The notes: generated by a model not told the origin, from the letters alone. 64,000 nucleotides of DNA from Beroe ovata (GCA_946803715.1 CAMPET010000062.1:167628-231627); one strand, 5' to 3'. Counted from the stretch's first letter, positions 40,400 to 52,494 are shown. Made by a program: numbers and translations.

Positions 40400-43300
40400 C
40401 TGAGATGGGCTCGAGCCTGGCCGTATTCACCCTCACGACTGTAGAGGATTCCAATTTCAAAGTGCGCGTACGGTATGTAGAAATGATCGACCTGTCGGAA
40501 TGTGTCAATGAATATCAGGAGAGAGATGTGTGTCATCAGAGAGATGTGTGTCATGAGAGAGATGTGTGTCAGGAGAGAGATGTGTGTCAGGAGAGAGATG
40601 TGTGTCAGGAGAGAGATGTGTGTGTCATGAGAGAGATGTGTGTCATTGAATATTGGCAAGTGATTGTGAAATATCATTGCTTGTTAACTTGTTATGGCGA
40701 AGTTCTGTTAACGTTCTGTTAACAATCTGTTAAAGCAAGGTCATGACCAGTGATACGCATCACGTGCTATATTGACGCTCGTGTATCACAATTTACAACC
40801 ACGTGGTATAAAGTACGTGGTATAAAGTGGTATTAAGTAGGTGGTATCAAACCTGAACACTATCCTCTGACTGTAACGCTGTTCTGAGGTATGCTAGTGC
40901 CCGACAGGTGTTCCCCAAGTCGGCCACCAGCACGCCCAGCAGGAGGTGACACAAGAACCAATCGTCGAGAGGGTAGGCAGTGTGGTAGGGTGTCAGGTTA
41001 TCGATGTCATCCAAACACCCCTCTGTGGAGAGGCAGAATTCATGAGCTAAGTTTTACTGTTGTACTGAGTAGGTGCTGACTATTATATAAGTTAGATGAT
41101 TCCCTACGCCTGTGATATAAGTATTGCAGAAGATATGCAGAATATAAGTTCTGCAGAATAGAAGAACTGCAGAATAGAAGATAAACCGCGATTACTGCGA
41201 TCGTCTAAAAGACAAAGTTAACGGGACAAGCTACAAATTGTAACGGACCCACTATGGTCACGAGTTTTTCCCGGTTGACTCTGCTTATCATCGGTACGAA
41301 ACGCCAGATGTAGAGTAGTTCCAGACCAGGCAAGCACAGGAAGTGTCCGTTATTTAGATAACTCCGCGCTTTCCGGATAGCGAACTTCTCGATATGGAGA
41401 TGCTTCCCACCTGAAATATATAGTCAGAGCCTATTGCAGATAATGACAAATCACACATATCACACATATATTTGCATCCGGGGTCCAATCAGCAACATAT
41501 TCAACTACCCGTGTGCATTTCATCATTTCTTTGCACAAATAATTAGATGATAAAGCTAAAAGTTTGCCCTGTTATTTAGTTATTAGCGCGCACCTATTCT
41601 AAGTTGATATTTAGGCACTTTTTCTGCCACTTCTCCAAGAACGGTCGACGAGGGATCTGCCATAAACTGGAACGCTAAGTACTGGTAACCGAACAGAGTC
41701 TTAGACCACTTGCTCTCCTCAAACAATCTCTGAAACAGAAAAATCCGATATATTGACGAAATGGTGTTATGAAAGTACTCTCAAAGACATCACCATAGCT
41801 TAATCTAAAGATCTTAATCATATTATTTGCCAATTTGCCAAATTTCATCTGACAACTTTCCTGTGTGCGCGGGAAAGTTGACAGATGAAATCTGGCACAT
41901 GATCTCATGATACGTGTGTGTGTGTGTGTGAGTGTGTGTGTGTGTGTGTGTGTGAGTGTGTGTGAGTGTGTGAGTGTGTGTCACATAAACTCACATATGC
42001 AAACTTTGCAGCCTCGTCCCATTGTAGTAACATAGCGTGACACCACATCTTCTCCCAGTAGCACAGATGATACACTTGCACCCAGTCGAGCGGAATACTC
42101 TCACACTCCTCAAACAGACGAATTGCTCCCTCCAAATCACCGCTTATNACTTCTCGATATGGAGATGCTTCCCACCTGAAATACATGGTCAGGGTTAGGG
42201 TTTTGAAGTATCCTGTGGGTAAGGGTTATGGTTAGGGTTTGGGATGGGTCGGGAAACCGAAAATACCTAAGTCACGTGATGAAATTAGGGCGATGGATTT
42301 AGTAAGAGCTGCCTATTGCAGATAATGACATATCACATCACGAATATATTTGAATCTGGGGTAAAATCAGAAACATATTCAACTCGCCGTATGCATTTCA
42401 TCATTTCTTTGTACAAATATATAGATGATGAAGCTAAAAGTTAAATTAGCGCGCACCTATTCTAAGTTGATATTTAGGCACTTTTTCTGCCACTTCTCCA
42501 AGAACGGTCGACGAGGGATCTGCCATAAACTGGAACGCTAAGTACTGGTATCCGAACAGTGTCTTAGACCACTTGCTCTCCTCAAACAATCTCTGAAAAA
42601 ATCCGATATATTGACGAAATGGTGTTATGAAAGCACTCTCAAAGACATAGCTTAAACTAAAGATCTTAATCATATTATAGTACTAGGGAGCCCGTCAAGT
42701 ACTCAATAGTCACAATAAACATCAGATAACGAAACGACTAATGTATTGTAAAAGATGTTGAACGTAGTAGCTTAAATCCAGATTCCATATCAAGAGCGAT
42801 CACAGCAACACGTCACTCAATGTGTGCAGTCGATTATTCAGTACAAAACAGAATCATATCAAGCAAGATCTGACTGTAATTGCGCGCGCATTAAACTGCA
42901 CGTGCAACTCCTCCCTTCCCTATCAACAGGCAGAGAGCAACGTAATCGAAACAGCACCATAACAAATGAGCCTACGGGCTGATAATTTTTGCACGTGCAA
43001 CTCATACACTACCATAGCAACACGCAGTACGATGCTACGCACAGAGAACATAATAATAATAATAATAAAAGAGAGAATGCCAAATTATAATAGGGACTAG
43101 GGAGCCCGTCAATTATTTGAGTAGTCACGATAAACATCAATGCATCAGATAATGAAACGACTATCGTATTCATATTGCAAAAGATGTTGAACGTAATAGC
43201 TTAAATCCAGATTCCAGATCAAGAGTGATCACAGCAACAGGTCATCCAGTGTGTGCCGAGTGGTCGATGATTCAGTGCGAAACAGAATCATATCATGCAA

Positions 43301-46300
43301 GATTGCAAGATCTGACTGTAATTGCGCGCGCACTAATCTGCACGTGCAACTCTTGTCTCTCTTATCAACAGATAGAGCAACGTAATCAAAACAGCACCAT
43401 AAGANAGCGGTGAACTAGGGGTCTTTTACTCCACGTGGCAAATTTTTGCCAATCAAATAACGGTGTTGGACGTTTATATTCACAATTTACGTACCCTATT
43501 CACTATGTCCTCCGTTATTTTGAGCGCTGATTCCAATTTTTCGAGGTTTCAATGATCTGTGACCACGCCCAATGTCAGTTTCCGTTAAACAATGGGTCAG
43601 ATAAGGGTCTCAGGTGCTAGCTTGCTCAATTTTATACCTTCATCATTGTATATCATCATTCCAACCGCAACTCTTGTTAGGTTTATAGATATTTATTCCC
43701 TGAAGTACCTTTAAAGAATGTAAATGGAACACTTCCAGGGTATCTAGACAGATACTTGTCCAAGATGTTGCATACAATCTCCAAGTTGTAATCTTCCGGC
43801 TTGATGAATTGAAGAATGATCGTCTCGAAGTTCTGGAAATGTACTTCATCAGTTTCGTTCAGTCTCAATTAGTATTCCTACTTGTAACATGATGTTATCT
43901 ATATCCCCACTTTTAATAAAATTAGTAAGAATAGGATTGTGTGAATGAGGAATGCAAGATATGACGACGCGCGCGCGGCGTTTTTAATAAGCAAAACCGC
44001 GCACAGCTGCTCATACATTGTCATTCGGTTTTCGCGTTCCAGAACAGCATCATTCAAAATTGCCACAGATATGTGTATATTATAAGGAAGACTGTGAAAC
44101 ACAGTGGTTGTCAATAATGTGTCGTTGGAATCTTTTCTTTTTTCGGACTAATTTCAATGAGTTGTTTTATTCAAATTCTGAGTTGCGTCCATTATCTGAG
44201 GATTCCAATTTTGAAGTGACATTTATGAAATTAAGTTCCAGCAATCTCAGAATGGTTTGGAAAACAGCCATACTTGTTAGAAATATTATGTCAGAGTTGC
44301 GTCATCGTTGCTAAGTGTTTTGATATATAACGAAGACATATATTTCACTACTTACCAAGAGACCATATGCAGCTACAAATGACCTCAGACCATCCATTCG
44401 CTCGGCCTCCCTCACCAGGCTGAGGCCGAGCTCCTTGTTCCCTTGGAGACCAACAAACTCGAGGAGTCTCAGTATCTTGGGGGGTAGGAGGGAGAGACCG
44501 AGCAAGAACGCGCCGTATCCCATCTTTATACCACCCACTAGCTCAGGTGTGAATGTATCATGTGATTCATTGTTCACAAGACACGTGTAGAGTTCCTTGT
44601 ATAGGCTGAGAGAGGGGGGAATGAAGAGGAGGTTTTTGGATGATCAGACGCATAGGATTGGAAAATGACCGATTCCATTTTCATAAATTTTCAACTATTT
44701 AAACAGACACACACTCTGCTCGGCGATTGGTATTGCAAAACACTTAACGGAGAGAAGAGTGGCAACAACAAACAGTTATTATCACCTGTGACATGTCTTG
44801 ATCTTGAATGCACCTTTGACAAAGCTCACCAAGCTGTCGGCATCTTCTGCAAATGTCAGAACCGATCGGACGAGAAGTATTTCCGCATAGAGCTGAGAGA
44901 TAATTTGTCAAGACAACACGATAAGACAGCGCTGATGGAGTACTTTAGCCCCGGGTATGCTTCAGTGCATTATAATCTTGGATTTAAAAGCATCCACTAT
45001 CCACATAACACCCTTGGAGAACACATATCGTAAAATTCACATAGAAATTTAGCTCAGACAAGAAATTATCACCAAAACACGTACCAGCTCTGCATGCCGT
45101 TCTCTCTCGCTGAACAGCGTGAAGTCCCTGTTCTTAACATAGCTCAGTAAGTAGCTTATCATTCCATCTTTCCGTCTATTGCTGTCAATTACCTACGATC
45201 ATATTTCACACTTGAGAGGGTACATATTGGGTTTATTGGGTATTAGAAAACCCGTGACGCAATTATACCATACGTGACGCAATTATACCATACGAGTCGA
45301 ACGACGTAGATATATAACGCATTTCCATGTATTTTTGGACGCCAAAACGATTCCCGGTCGAATTTAGGCTCTATCTCCCTTCCCTTAGGAGCTATCCGTC
45401 AGGTGACTTGAAACCTAACCTCTGGAAAGAAATTAGAATTTCCTTCGATTTCCCGATGAGCTGGCTCAAAAAATTCCTCCCGATTTGAATTCTACGTCAA
45501 AAAGTAGGCCAGGAACACCTTTTTCTAGTATGCACCCTGTAAAATAGTTTTTGGTTGATTTGGCATCGGTGTGTCAAATTGATTTTCGCGTTTTTGTAGT
45601 GTTTGCTTTCCACGAGTTTGAAATCGTCATTTGGGCGTTGTTTCACGGCCAGTATGAACTTCAAATGATCATAAGGAGGATTGATACTCGTAGTGTGAGA
45701 GTAGGAGAGATGATTTGGTGGAAAAATAATGTCGTCAGTGCCAGTTAAGTCCGCATTTGAGACCCGCGAAATCGTAGTATAAAAGTGTGGAGTCACTCGT
45801 TTCATTTTTATCGATACTCATATCAAAAAATCGAAGAAAATTGTTTGTCCCATTTTCATGCGAATACTACGCATTCCCATGTATTTTTGGACGCTGAATC
45901 GATTCCTGGTCGAATTTTGGCCCTATCTCGCTTCCCTGAGGAGCTGTTCGTCACGTGACTTCTTGCCTAACATCTGAGAATAAATTAGGATTTTCCTCGA
46001 TTTCTCGAAGAGCTAGCTCAAAAATTCCGCCGGATTTGAATTCTACGTCAAAAAATAGGCCAGGAACACCTATTTCTAATATGCCCCCTGTAAAATAATT
46101 TTTGGCCGTTTTGTGGTCTAGGTGTGTCCCATTGATTTTCNAATGATCATAAGGAGGGTTGATACTCGTAGTGTGAGAGTAGGAGAGATGATTTGGTGGA
46201 AAAATAATGTCGTCAGTGCCAGTTAAGTCCTCATTTGAGACCCTCGAAATCGTAGTATAAAAGTGTGAAGTCACTCGTTTCATTTTTATCGATACTCATA

Positions 46301-47340
46301 TCAGAAAATCGAAGAAATTTTTTCGTCCCATTTTCATGCAATTACTACGCATTCCCATGTATTTTTGGACGCTGAATCGATTCTTGGTCGAATTTTGGCC
46401 CTATCTCGCTTCCTTGAGGAGCTGTTCGTCACGTGTCTTCTTGCCTAACATCTGAGAATAAATTAAGATTTTCTCGAAGAGCTAGCTCAAAAATTCCGCC
46501 GGATTTGAATTCTACGTCAAAAAATAGGCCAGGAACACCTATTACTAGTATGCCCCCTGTAAAATAATTTTTGACCCTTTTGCGGTCTCGGTGTGTCCCA
46601 TTGATTTTCGCGTTTTTGCTGTGTTTGCTTCCCACAGGTAAGAAATCGTCATTTGGGCGTGGCTTCATGGCGAGTATGAACTTCGAATGATCATAAGGAG
46701 GATTGATACTCGTAGTATGAGAGTAGGAGAGATGATTTGGTGGGAAAATAGTGTCATCTGTACCAGCAAAGTTCTCATCTGAGAGCCTCGAAATCGTAGT
46801 ATAAAAGTGTGGAGTCACTCATTTCATTTTTATCGATACTCATATCAGAAAATCGAAGAAAATTTTTTGTCCCATTTTTGAGCGAATACTACGCATTCCC
46901 ATGTATTTTTGGACGCTGAATCGATTCCAGGTCGAATTTTGGCCCTATCTCGCTTCCCTGACGAGCTACTCGTCAGGTGACTTGTAACCTTACATCTGAG
47001 AAGAAATTAGAGTTTTCCTCGATTTCTATACCTAGCTCAACACACACACACCCTAACGCACAGAAAATAAAAGAGAGAATGCCAAATCATGGTAGGGACG
47101 TGTATAGTATGTACTATGCAATGAATACTACTACCTACTCCGTTTGTCACATTATCAATGATTCAGTGTCACACTATTTCTATTACCTGTAATGCAATAT
47201 CGATCTCACTGATGCTCTGAGCAATGTGTTCTCTATCAAATGTCATTATTGCTTGCATGAATCCAATATTACAGAATGCCATTGCTGCGTACATGCTGCT
47301 GTCTTTATAAGGTGAAACACAGTGCCTTGCTTCATCCAAC
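40400..47340 (-). CDS. TTC39: Tetratricopeptide repeat protein 39, incomplete at both ends
   Basis: Reverse-strand exons in transcription order: 47340-47187, 45192-45085, 44892-44786, 44605-44356, 43832-43709, 42147-41995 (cut by the N at 42148), 41729-41594, 41410-41253, 41022-40861, 40491-40400. Phases agree up to the N. Family blocks: AAMAFCNIGFMQAIMTFDRE, HAELLYAEILLVRSVLTFAE, GYGAFLLGLSLLPPKILRLL, GDLEGAIRLFEECESIPLDW, KEKMWCHA-type helix (YWEKMWCHAMLLQWDEAAKF), KWSKTLFGYQYLAFQFMADP, HIEKFAIRKARSYL and HFEIGILYSREGEYGQARAH. TTC39 proteins are TPR solenoids; TTC39B has been linked to LXR/lipoprotein control in mammals, function here unknown. The N-terminal exon before 47340 and the last exon were not found. 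An extra copy of one exon (42592-42457) is out of order. Confidence 0.85.
40505..40650. repeat. GAGAGATGTGTGTCAG minisatellite
   Basis: About nine tandem units of 15-16 bp (GAGAGATGTGTGTCAG or ..CATGA) lie in the TTC39 intron directly upstream, in transcription sense, of the 40491-40400 exon. The open frame through it (ERDVCQ repeated) is a by-product. Confidence 0.85.
41389..42690. repeat. Haplotype-type duplication of TTC39 exons around N 42148
   Basis: Bases 42149-42675 repeat 41389-41830: both begin ACTTCTCGATATGGAGATGC, both contain the exon encoding KWSKTLFGYQYLAFQFMADP (41594-41729 and 42457-42592), and both end near AAAGATCTTAATCATATTAT. They differ by substitutions and small indels. 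In the second copy the order of exons would be wrong for transcription, so it is not a second functional exon. Confidence 0.8.
42684..43404. repeat. ~405-bp tandem copies of an element starting CTAGGGAGCCCGTCAA
   Basis: Copy 1 at 42684-43085 and copy 2 at 43089-43404 share CTAGGGAGCCCGTCAA, AAAAGATGTTGAACGTA, AGCTTAAATCCAGATTCCA and CGTAATCxAAACAGCACCAT. Copy 2 stops at the N (43405). Copy 1 also contains the interspersed repeat seen in reverse at 3450-3650. It appears to be an insertion in one haplotype of TTC39. Confidence 0.65.
45240..47035. repeat. ~545-bp tandem repeat, three full units and a partial, in a TTC39 intron
   Basis: CATGTATTTTTGGACGCTGA recurs near 45328, 45880, 46357 and 46902. 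The first and third intervals are about 545-550 bp; the second is shortened by the join at N 46141. Each unit carries CGATTCCTGGTCGAATTTTG, AGGCCAGGAACACCT and AAGGAGGATTGATACTCGTA. On the reverse strand each unit has an open frame starting MKRVTPHFYTTISRVS or close to it and containing FPPNHLSYSHTTSINPPYDH. The frames agree for about 50-75 residues and then diverge in frame in unit 1. Confidence 0.8.
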
Positions 47341-48367
47341 CTGTGTGAAAGTGCCACACTGTCACACTATATACGAGAAAGTTCGTAATTTTTACCTGTA
47401 ACATTTTTTCTATTGGGATGGTCATGGGAAATAGATTGTTTAATGCTCATTTGTAAACAATACCTATGTAACAAAGATGATCTTTGAAAGATCATCAAGC
47501 CTTGTTTTTTGGCATATCATGCATTATTTAAGGGGGAAAGCATCAGTGACTCCAAATATTTAAGGTTGTGCAGATCAAAATAACAGGCAGACAAGAATAG
47601 AAGACAGATTTCAAGGTGATAAATGGGACGGGTTCTCTTATTACGTTTACAAGAGATTAAAACAAGTTTTTTATGGTAGCTACTTGCACAATGAAAAATT
47701 CCATGTCAACGACTTTGAGAGCTTTGCTTATGTAAACAGAATTGTCCAGGGTGATGTTGACGCATTAGGAATGATGGAAGGTGAGGATTGATCACATCTT
47801 AGGAACTGAATACTAGATTGTCGTGCAATTTGGCTTCCTTCCTATTCTTCAAAAGAGTTAGATTCTGTAGACCTGGTATATAATCTGTTAGAATAATCTA
47901 TTTATCTTCTCACCTGTTTGATAGTAAAAGATCTCTTGCCAATGCTGCTTGGTCCATTGAGACCTGTAATTGATCTGTGTTCTCCATTGAGAGAAAATCC
48001 TGCCTTCCAAGATAAGATAATGATCCTAGCTTTGTTCCATAGCTATGTTATGCATGTGCTACTTCAATAGATGAATGATTATCATCCTACAGAGCTGAGG
48101 AGTAAATCTGTCAGAAGGTATTGTACAATTATTGTACAAACCATAGCTTAGACCATAGCCTAGACCATTGCTAAGATTACACTGCAAAGTCAGAGTTTCT
48201 CCAGATTCTTTTGCTATCAGTGCCTTCCAGATCAAGGTAAGTACTCTGAATATAACAACAGGCCAACAAAAGATTGCATGGGCATGAAGTAATCTATAAT
48301 CATCATACTGATCTTAATGCCAGAATATGAAATATCACAAGTGGCTTGGTGACAAAATATGATGAGA

Positions 48368-48458
48368 GATAGTTAGTGAATTCTCTTTTGACTCTGTTTA
48401 CAAACAAAATACGTCTTTTCATTTGTAAACAGAGTCAAACGAGAATTTACTAAATATC
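48368..48458. repeat. Long hairpin, 37-bp arms and ~17-base loop
   Basis: Arm 1 (48368-48404, containing TTTTGACTCTGTTTACAAA) and arm 2 (48422-48458, containing TTTGTAAACAGAGTCAAA) are inverted repeats with about four mismatches. It could be a small MITE or a pre-miRNA-like hairpin; the sequence alone does not decide. Confidence 0.7.
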
Positions 48459-48581
48459 TTTCATTGTAACCAAATACGCCTCTTAGTCAATCATCCAATT
48501 CATGAACTAGTTTACAAAGAATTAATGCTTGATTATAACTTTTCAATCCATATAAATTGTAAATGGCATTATCTCTCTTGC

Positions 48582-48675
48582 TTGTAGGGGTTTTCCCTAC
48601 TGTCGGCGCCGTGCAATTGTTATTCCGCCCGATGGGATAAAATCCCACCAGCGAGGGTAGGGAGTTATCCTACAA
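48582..48675. repeat. MITE-like element, copy C
   Basis: It runs from TTGTAGGGGTTTTCCCTAC to GTAGGGAGTTATCCTACAA with internal TGTCGGCGCCGTGCAATTGT and CCGCCCGATGGGATAAAATC. It has the same terminal repeats and layout as the 29749-29854 copy but is 12 bp shorter. Confidence 0.75.
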
Positions 48676-49369
48676 CGTGGTTGCATATATATCAACTCAT
48701 GAAGAAGGAAGAATTGTTTATTGTTGCAAGACGGAAGTACAGGAGGTCGCTCCGCATTTTTAATGCTCACTAAAAGCTGCATACAGTTGTCGGATGTTAT
48801 TTAGCATGTTCTCGCGCTGCCTGATTCGAATTATCGCGCAAAAAAGTTTGTAGATATCTGTACAATGTTTCTTGCGCGGCGCGTCGCACTGGCCATGGCC
48901 TTCATTAAAGACTGCACTGTCACCGCACTGCGCTCCTCAGTTCAGAGTGCACACGTCACGTGGCGCGCCTTTTATTTGAAATGTCGTAAAAAGGAGACGC
49001 GCAGCGGTCTCAATATAAATTTGCGTCGCGCGCGCATACCAAAATCCCCAACAGGGTCTATTATCGATCGACATTGCTGTCTATTAACATACCTATTAAA
49101 ATTTCACATTGATTATGGCAGATAGATTTAGTTGCCTGTGTAGCGCATTGAATAAGTGTAGTACACTGCTTCTGCCTTTCTTAGTGAATTGTGAATTTAT
49201 TCGTCGTCATCTGTTTCAGGATAATTCTAAAGCATTGAGATCCTTTATGTAAGAATGAATGCTCTCTCTTGCTAGCGCTTCAGATGTTTAAATATTGTAT
49301 TCAGTGAGACTTTGTTTCCTATATTTTTGGTGTTTTTCCTACACTTAATGTGACTTCGTAGGTGAGACC

Positions 49370-52105
49370 ATGTTCAAGTCTAGAAATAAAGTTGTTGCAA
49401 CATATAGTAAGCGTAAGCAATTCACTAGAATTGTGAAGGACAATTGGCTGGAAATTGAGAACTCTCCTACAAATTATCACATGGGTTATGAGAGAGTTGC
49501 TAAACAACTGACTTCTACGTATGTTGAACAAGCTAGCCATTTGAATAGGCAGTTTTTGTTAATCAACTTTGTGGTTTGATTATGTCATAATACTTTATCA
49601 TATGAAGTGCCTTTTTATATACCAAATATAGTCATGTTCGTTGCTATTATGCTGTGAAAATATAATTCAATTCAATTCAATATATTTCAGGCCTCTTGGA
49701 AAAGAATTTCTGGCCTATGATACTTTTGAAGACTTGAAGCCAGTGAACCTTCTAGAAACTGGTTCCTTTGATACACCTTTTGATAATAGAAATATGCTAA
49801 AGGTAAAATGCCCTTCAACTGATGTGTTCACTTCTAAATTTAATGCGCTAGAGCAGTATTCAGGACAATCTCATATTTCTAGGATAGTTGTCACCCAAGG
49901 CAAATTTCTGGGAAACGTGCCTGCAGAAAATCACCAACATATGATCAGAATGCTGTTGCAAGATCATTTGGATCAAATGAACGCAGTGAGGACTCACAGA
50001 TAGACTTATTTAGCCCACTTGTACCTCTCAGTGTAGAAAGTGTGGTAAAACAGGATGATTTTGTTTATGTGACCCCTGCTGAGCAGATAAAAGCTCACAA
50101 GGATGATAGTGTACTGCTTGAAAGAGATAATGGCACTCCACACCAATTGTTTATTACTAGTAAAGTGAGCTGTAACAGCCTCTCAGAAAAAGCACATGAT
50201 GCTATTGAAAGCCATGAAAAAATACCCAAGAAGTCTGAACAGCTATCAGTGGATCTCAGCAGAATGTCGATACTAGAAGATAGAGTGTCAGTTTTGGAAA
50301 CACCAGGAAAGAATGCTGAAGCATCTCTTATGGAAATTTCAATACAGGAGTGAGTTTGTTGACAAATTGTCAAGAATGCCGTCTCTCATCACTTTTAGGC
50401 AAAAGAAAGGCTTGATTCCTAAACATAAATTCACTTCAGTTGTATCAGTGAACAAAAAATAGCTGTGTTAGACAGACATCTGATGCTATCACAAGCTTTG
50501 CCGTTTTTCAAGAAGCTTTTGACACAATGCAGAAGAGTGAAAGACTTAGGAACTATGGTGAAGCATGAGTGAGTACTTGCTCATGCATCTCCTGATTATC
50601 ATCATCTATAAATACTTAATTTTGATTATACTTAATTTGATGATGTTTCGATCAACAGGAGCTGCATTATGAAGATTGGTGAAGGAACCTTTGGCGAGGT
50701 TTTTATGGGAAAGGATACTGTTTACAAAGTTATTCCTGTGGGTGGTCATGTGGAGATAAATGATGCTGAACAAACTAGTTTTGAAAACGCCTTTCAAGAG
50801 ATAGTAGTGAGCAGGAAACTTTCGGACCTAGCTGGAGACGAGGTGTGATCCATCTCCACCACTTTCAATATTAATTACTTAGTTGTTGTTCTCATTCCAT
50901 TAACAGAAATATCAAGTTTTTGTGCAGGTTCAGATGGGAAAAGCATTTTGCCAACTGAAGGATGTAGTTCTTTGTGAAGGGAAATATCCATGTGTACTCC
51001 TTGATGCATGGGATAAGTTTGAGAAGTCTGAAAACGAACGACCAGGTGATTATGAATTCAAGCAGAATATTTGACAAGAGCTCTCTAACATTATAAAGAG
51101 CTCAGTACGAATCTGCCAGTCAGTTTTCCAGCTCTCAGCAATCTGTCACCTAACGTGATGACCCCTTGATAACTACTTTAATCAGAATACAACCATACGT
51201 TTTTGCAGACAGGTTCCCTGATGATCAACTGTACGTAGTTCTACAAGCCCGGTACAGTGGCGTACAGCTGGAGGAATACTGTTCATTGAACAAGCTAACC
51301 CCTGATCAAGCTCATTCTATTGTCAGACAAATTTGCTGCAGTTTAGCAGCTGCTGAACAGGTTTGTCGAACTCAGATGTCATAGCAAGACGATATTCATT
51401 TTCAATTTGAAATAAGTCTATTCTAAGGCACCCAATTCCAACCAAATTAATGAATATTGAATGCTCTCAGAAATACGAGTTTGAACACCGAGATCTACAC
51501 TGGGGCAATGTCCTCATATCTCCCACTACCATGGAATACGTGGATTTCACGCAGGATGGCAAAACTTTTACTCTGAGATCCCATGGACTCCTTGCCACCA
51601 TCATAGATTTCACATTTTCAAGACTCGAAACTGGTTAGTCTCTTCATCTCGGTTCATGACAAATCTGTTTGAGGGTAAAACCTGGATATTGAGAGCACTG
51701 TAATAAGAAGAAATAATAAGCTTTTCGTACAGAAGGTTGTTTGAATTACGTGGATCTTGAGCAAGAACAGTGGCTGTTTGAAGGGGATGTTAAAGTTGAC
51801 ATCCAATACCGGGTTTACAGGGACATGAGGTCTGCGTGTAGAAAAAACTGGGGCAAATTCACTCCCAAGGTGACCAAATAACGTTATTTATTCCCTTCAT
51901 TCATGGCTCAATTTTTAGATAGTGTAAATGATCGCTTGCAAGTTTGTATTTAGATATTCTTCAGACAAATGTTCTCTGGATACTCTACTTGATCGACAAA
52001 ATGAATGCAAAGATTAAGTCTCATAAACTGAAGCGATTGCGACAAGCACTACAAAGTTGCAGGAGTGCGTCAGTAGCATTACCTATAGCATTTCGATCTT
52101 TGTAA
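49370..52105 (+). CDS. HASPIN: Haspin histone H3 Thr3 kinase
   Basis: Ten exons: 49370-49518, 49691-49802, 49883-50349, 50440-50568, 50659-50842, 50928-51045, 51209-51360, 51471-51633, 51733-51869, 51965-52105; 583 residues, all phases consistent. Haspin phosphorylates histone H3 on Thr3 in mitosis to recruit the chromosomal passenger complex. The kinase domain starts near residue 286: glycine loop KIGEGTFGEVFMG, Lys in VYKVIP, the haspin-specific EIVVSRKLS helix, catalytic HRDLHWGNVLIS (near residue 443), and IIDFTFSRLE, where DFT replaces the usual DFG, as expected for haspins (DYT). The tail VDIQYRVYRDMRSACRKNWG and TNVLWILYLIDKM matches the family C terminus. The N-terminal ~285 residues are low complexity and poorly conserved. 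The 49803-49882 intron was placed because it alone joins two open frames in phase. The true start could be further upstream. Confidence 0.92.
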
Positions 52106-52494
52106 ACTGTATGAAGAAGGAGACGTAGGTCTCTTCAATGTATTTTGTGAGGTGATCGAGGCAGCTAATTTACTGATTCTCTGTACGGTGCTGTGTGTCT
52201 GAAAGGAATTTTCATGCACATATTATAGTGGATGGTGAAGAAGTAACAATGTACTAAATACTAATTTGTTCGATGATACCACTGTAAATAACCGAGTATT
52301 TTAGTTGTGACTATTTGTGAAAAGAACTCTGTTGAATGGGTTTCAATGTCGTTGAAAATATTTTCTTCATCAAGAATCTCGTCAATTTATTCGAGTCTTG
52401 AATTGATTGTGTATGGCAATGCATAGATGCTTGATTGACTGCATATGATTAGTGATTACTCTGTTCTGACTAGTTAACTGCTTGCTCATTCAGA
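52106..52494. other. Haspin-CEP131 spacer
   Basis: 389 bp of AT-rich sequence holding the haspin 3' UTR and the CEP131 promoter or 5' UTR. No specific element recognised. Confidence 0.4.

Larger units (their letters stand above)
47341..49369. other. TTC39-haspin spacer with hairpin and repeats
   Basis: The 5' end of TTC39 should lie here on the reverse strand but no exon could be identified. The interval holds a 37-bp-arm hairpin (48368-48458), a MITE-like element (48582-48675) and a GC-rich repeat piece at about 48820-49090 sharing CAACAGGGTCTATTATCGATCGACA with GACAGGGTCTAACATCGATC near 27682. The haspin promoter lies at the right end. Confidence 0.5.

Noticed and set aside
40500-40660. 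CRISPR-like array (regular short repeats)
   Set aside because: The GAGAGATGTGTGTCAG units are contiguous minisatellite copies with no spacers, in a eukaryotic intron.
44665-45033. Forward-strand 122-codon open frame in TTC39 intron region
   Set aside because: The reverse strand of the same stretch encodes a TTC39 exon (44892-44786, YAEILLVRSVLTFAEDADSL) with correct splice sites and phase; the forward frame is its shadow.
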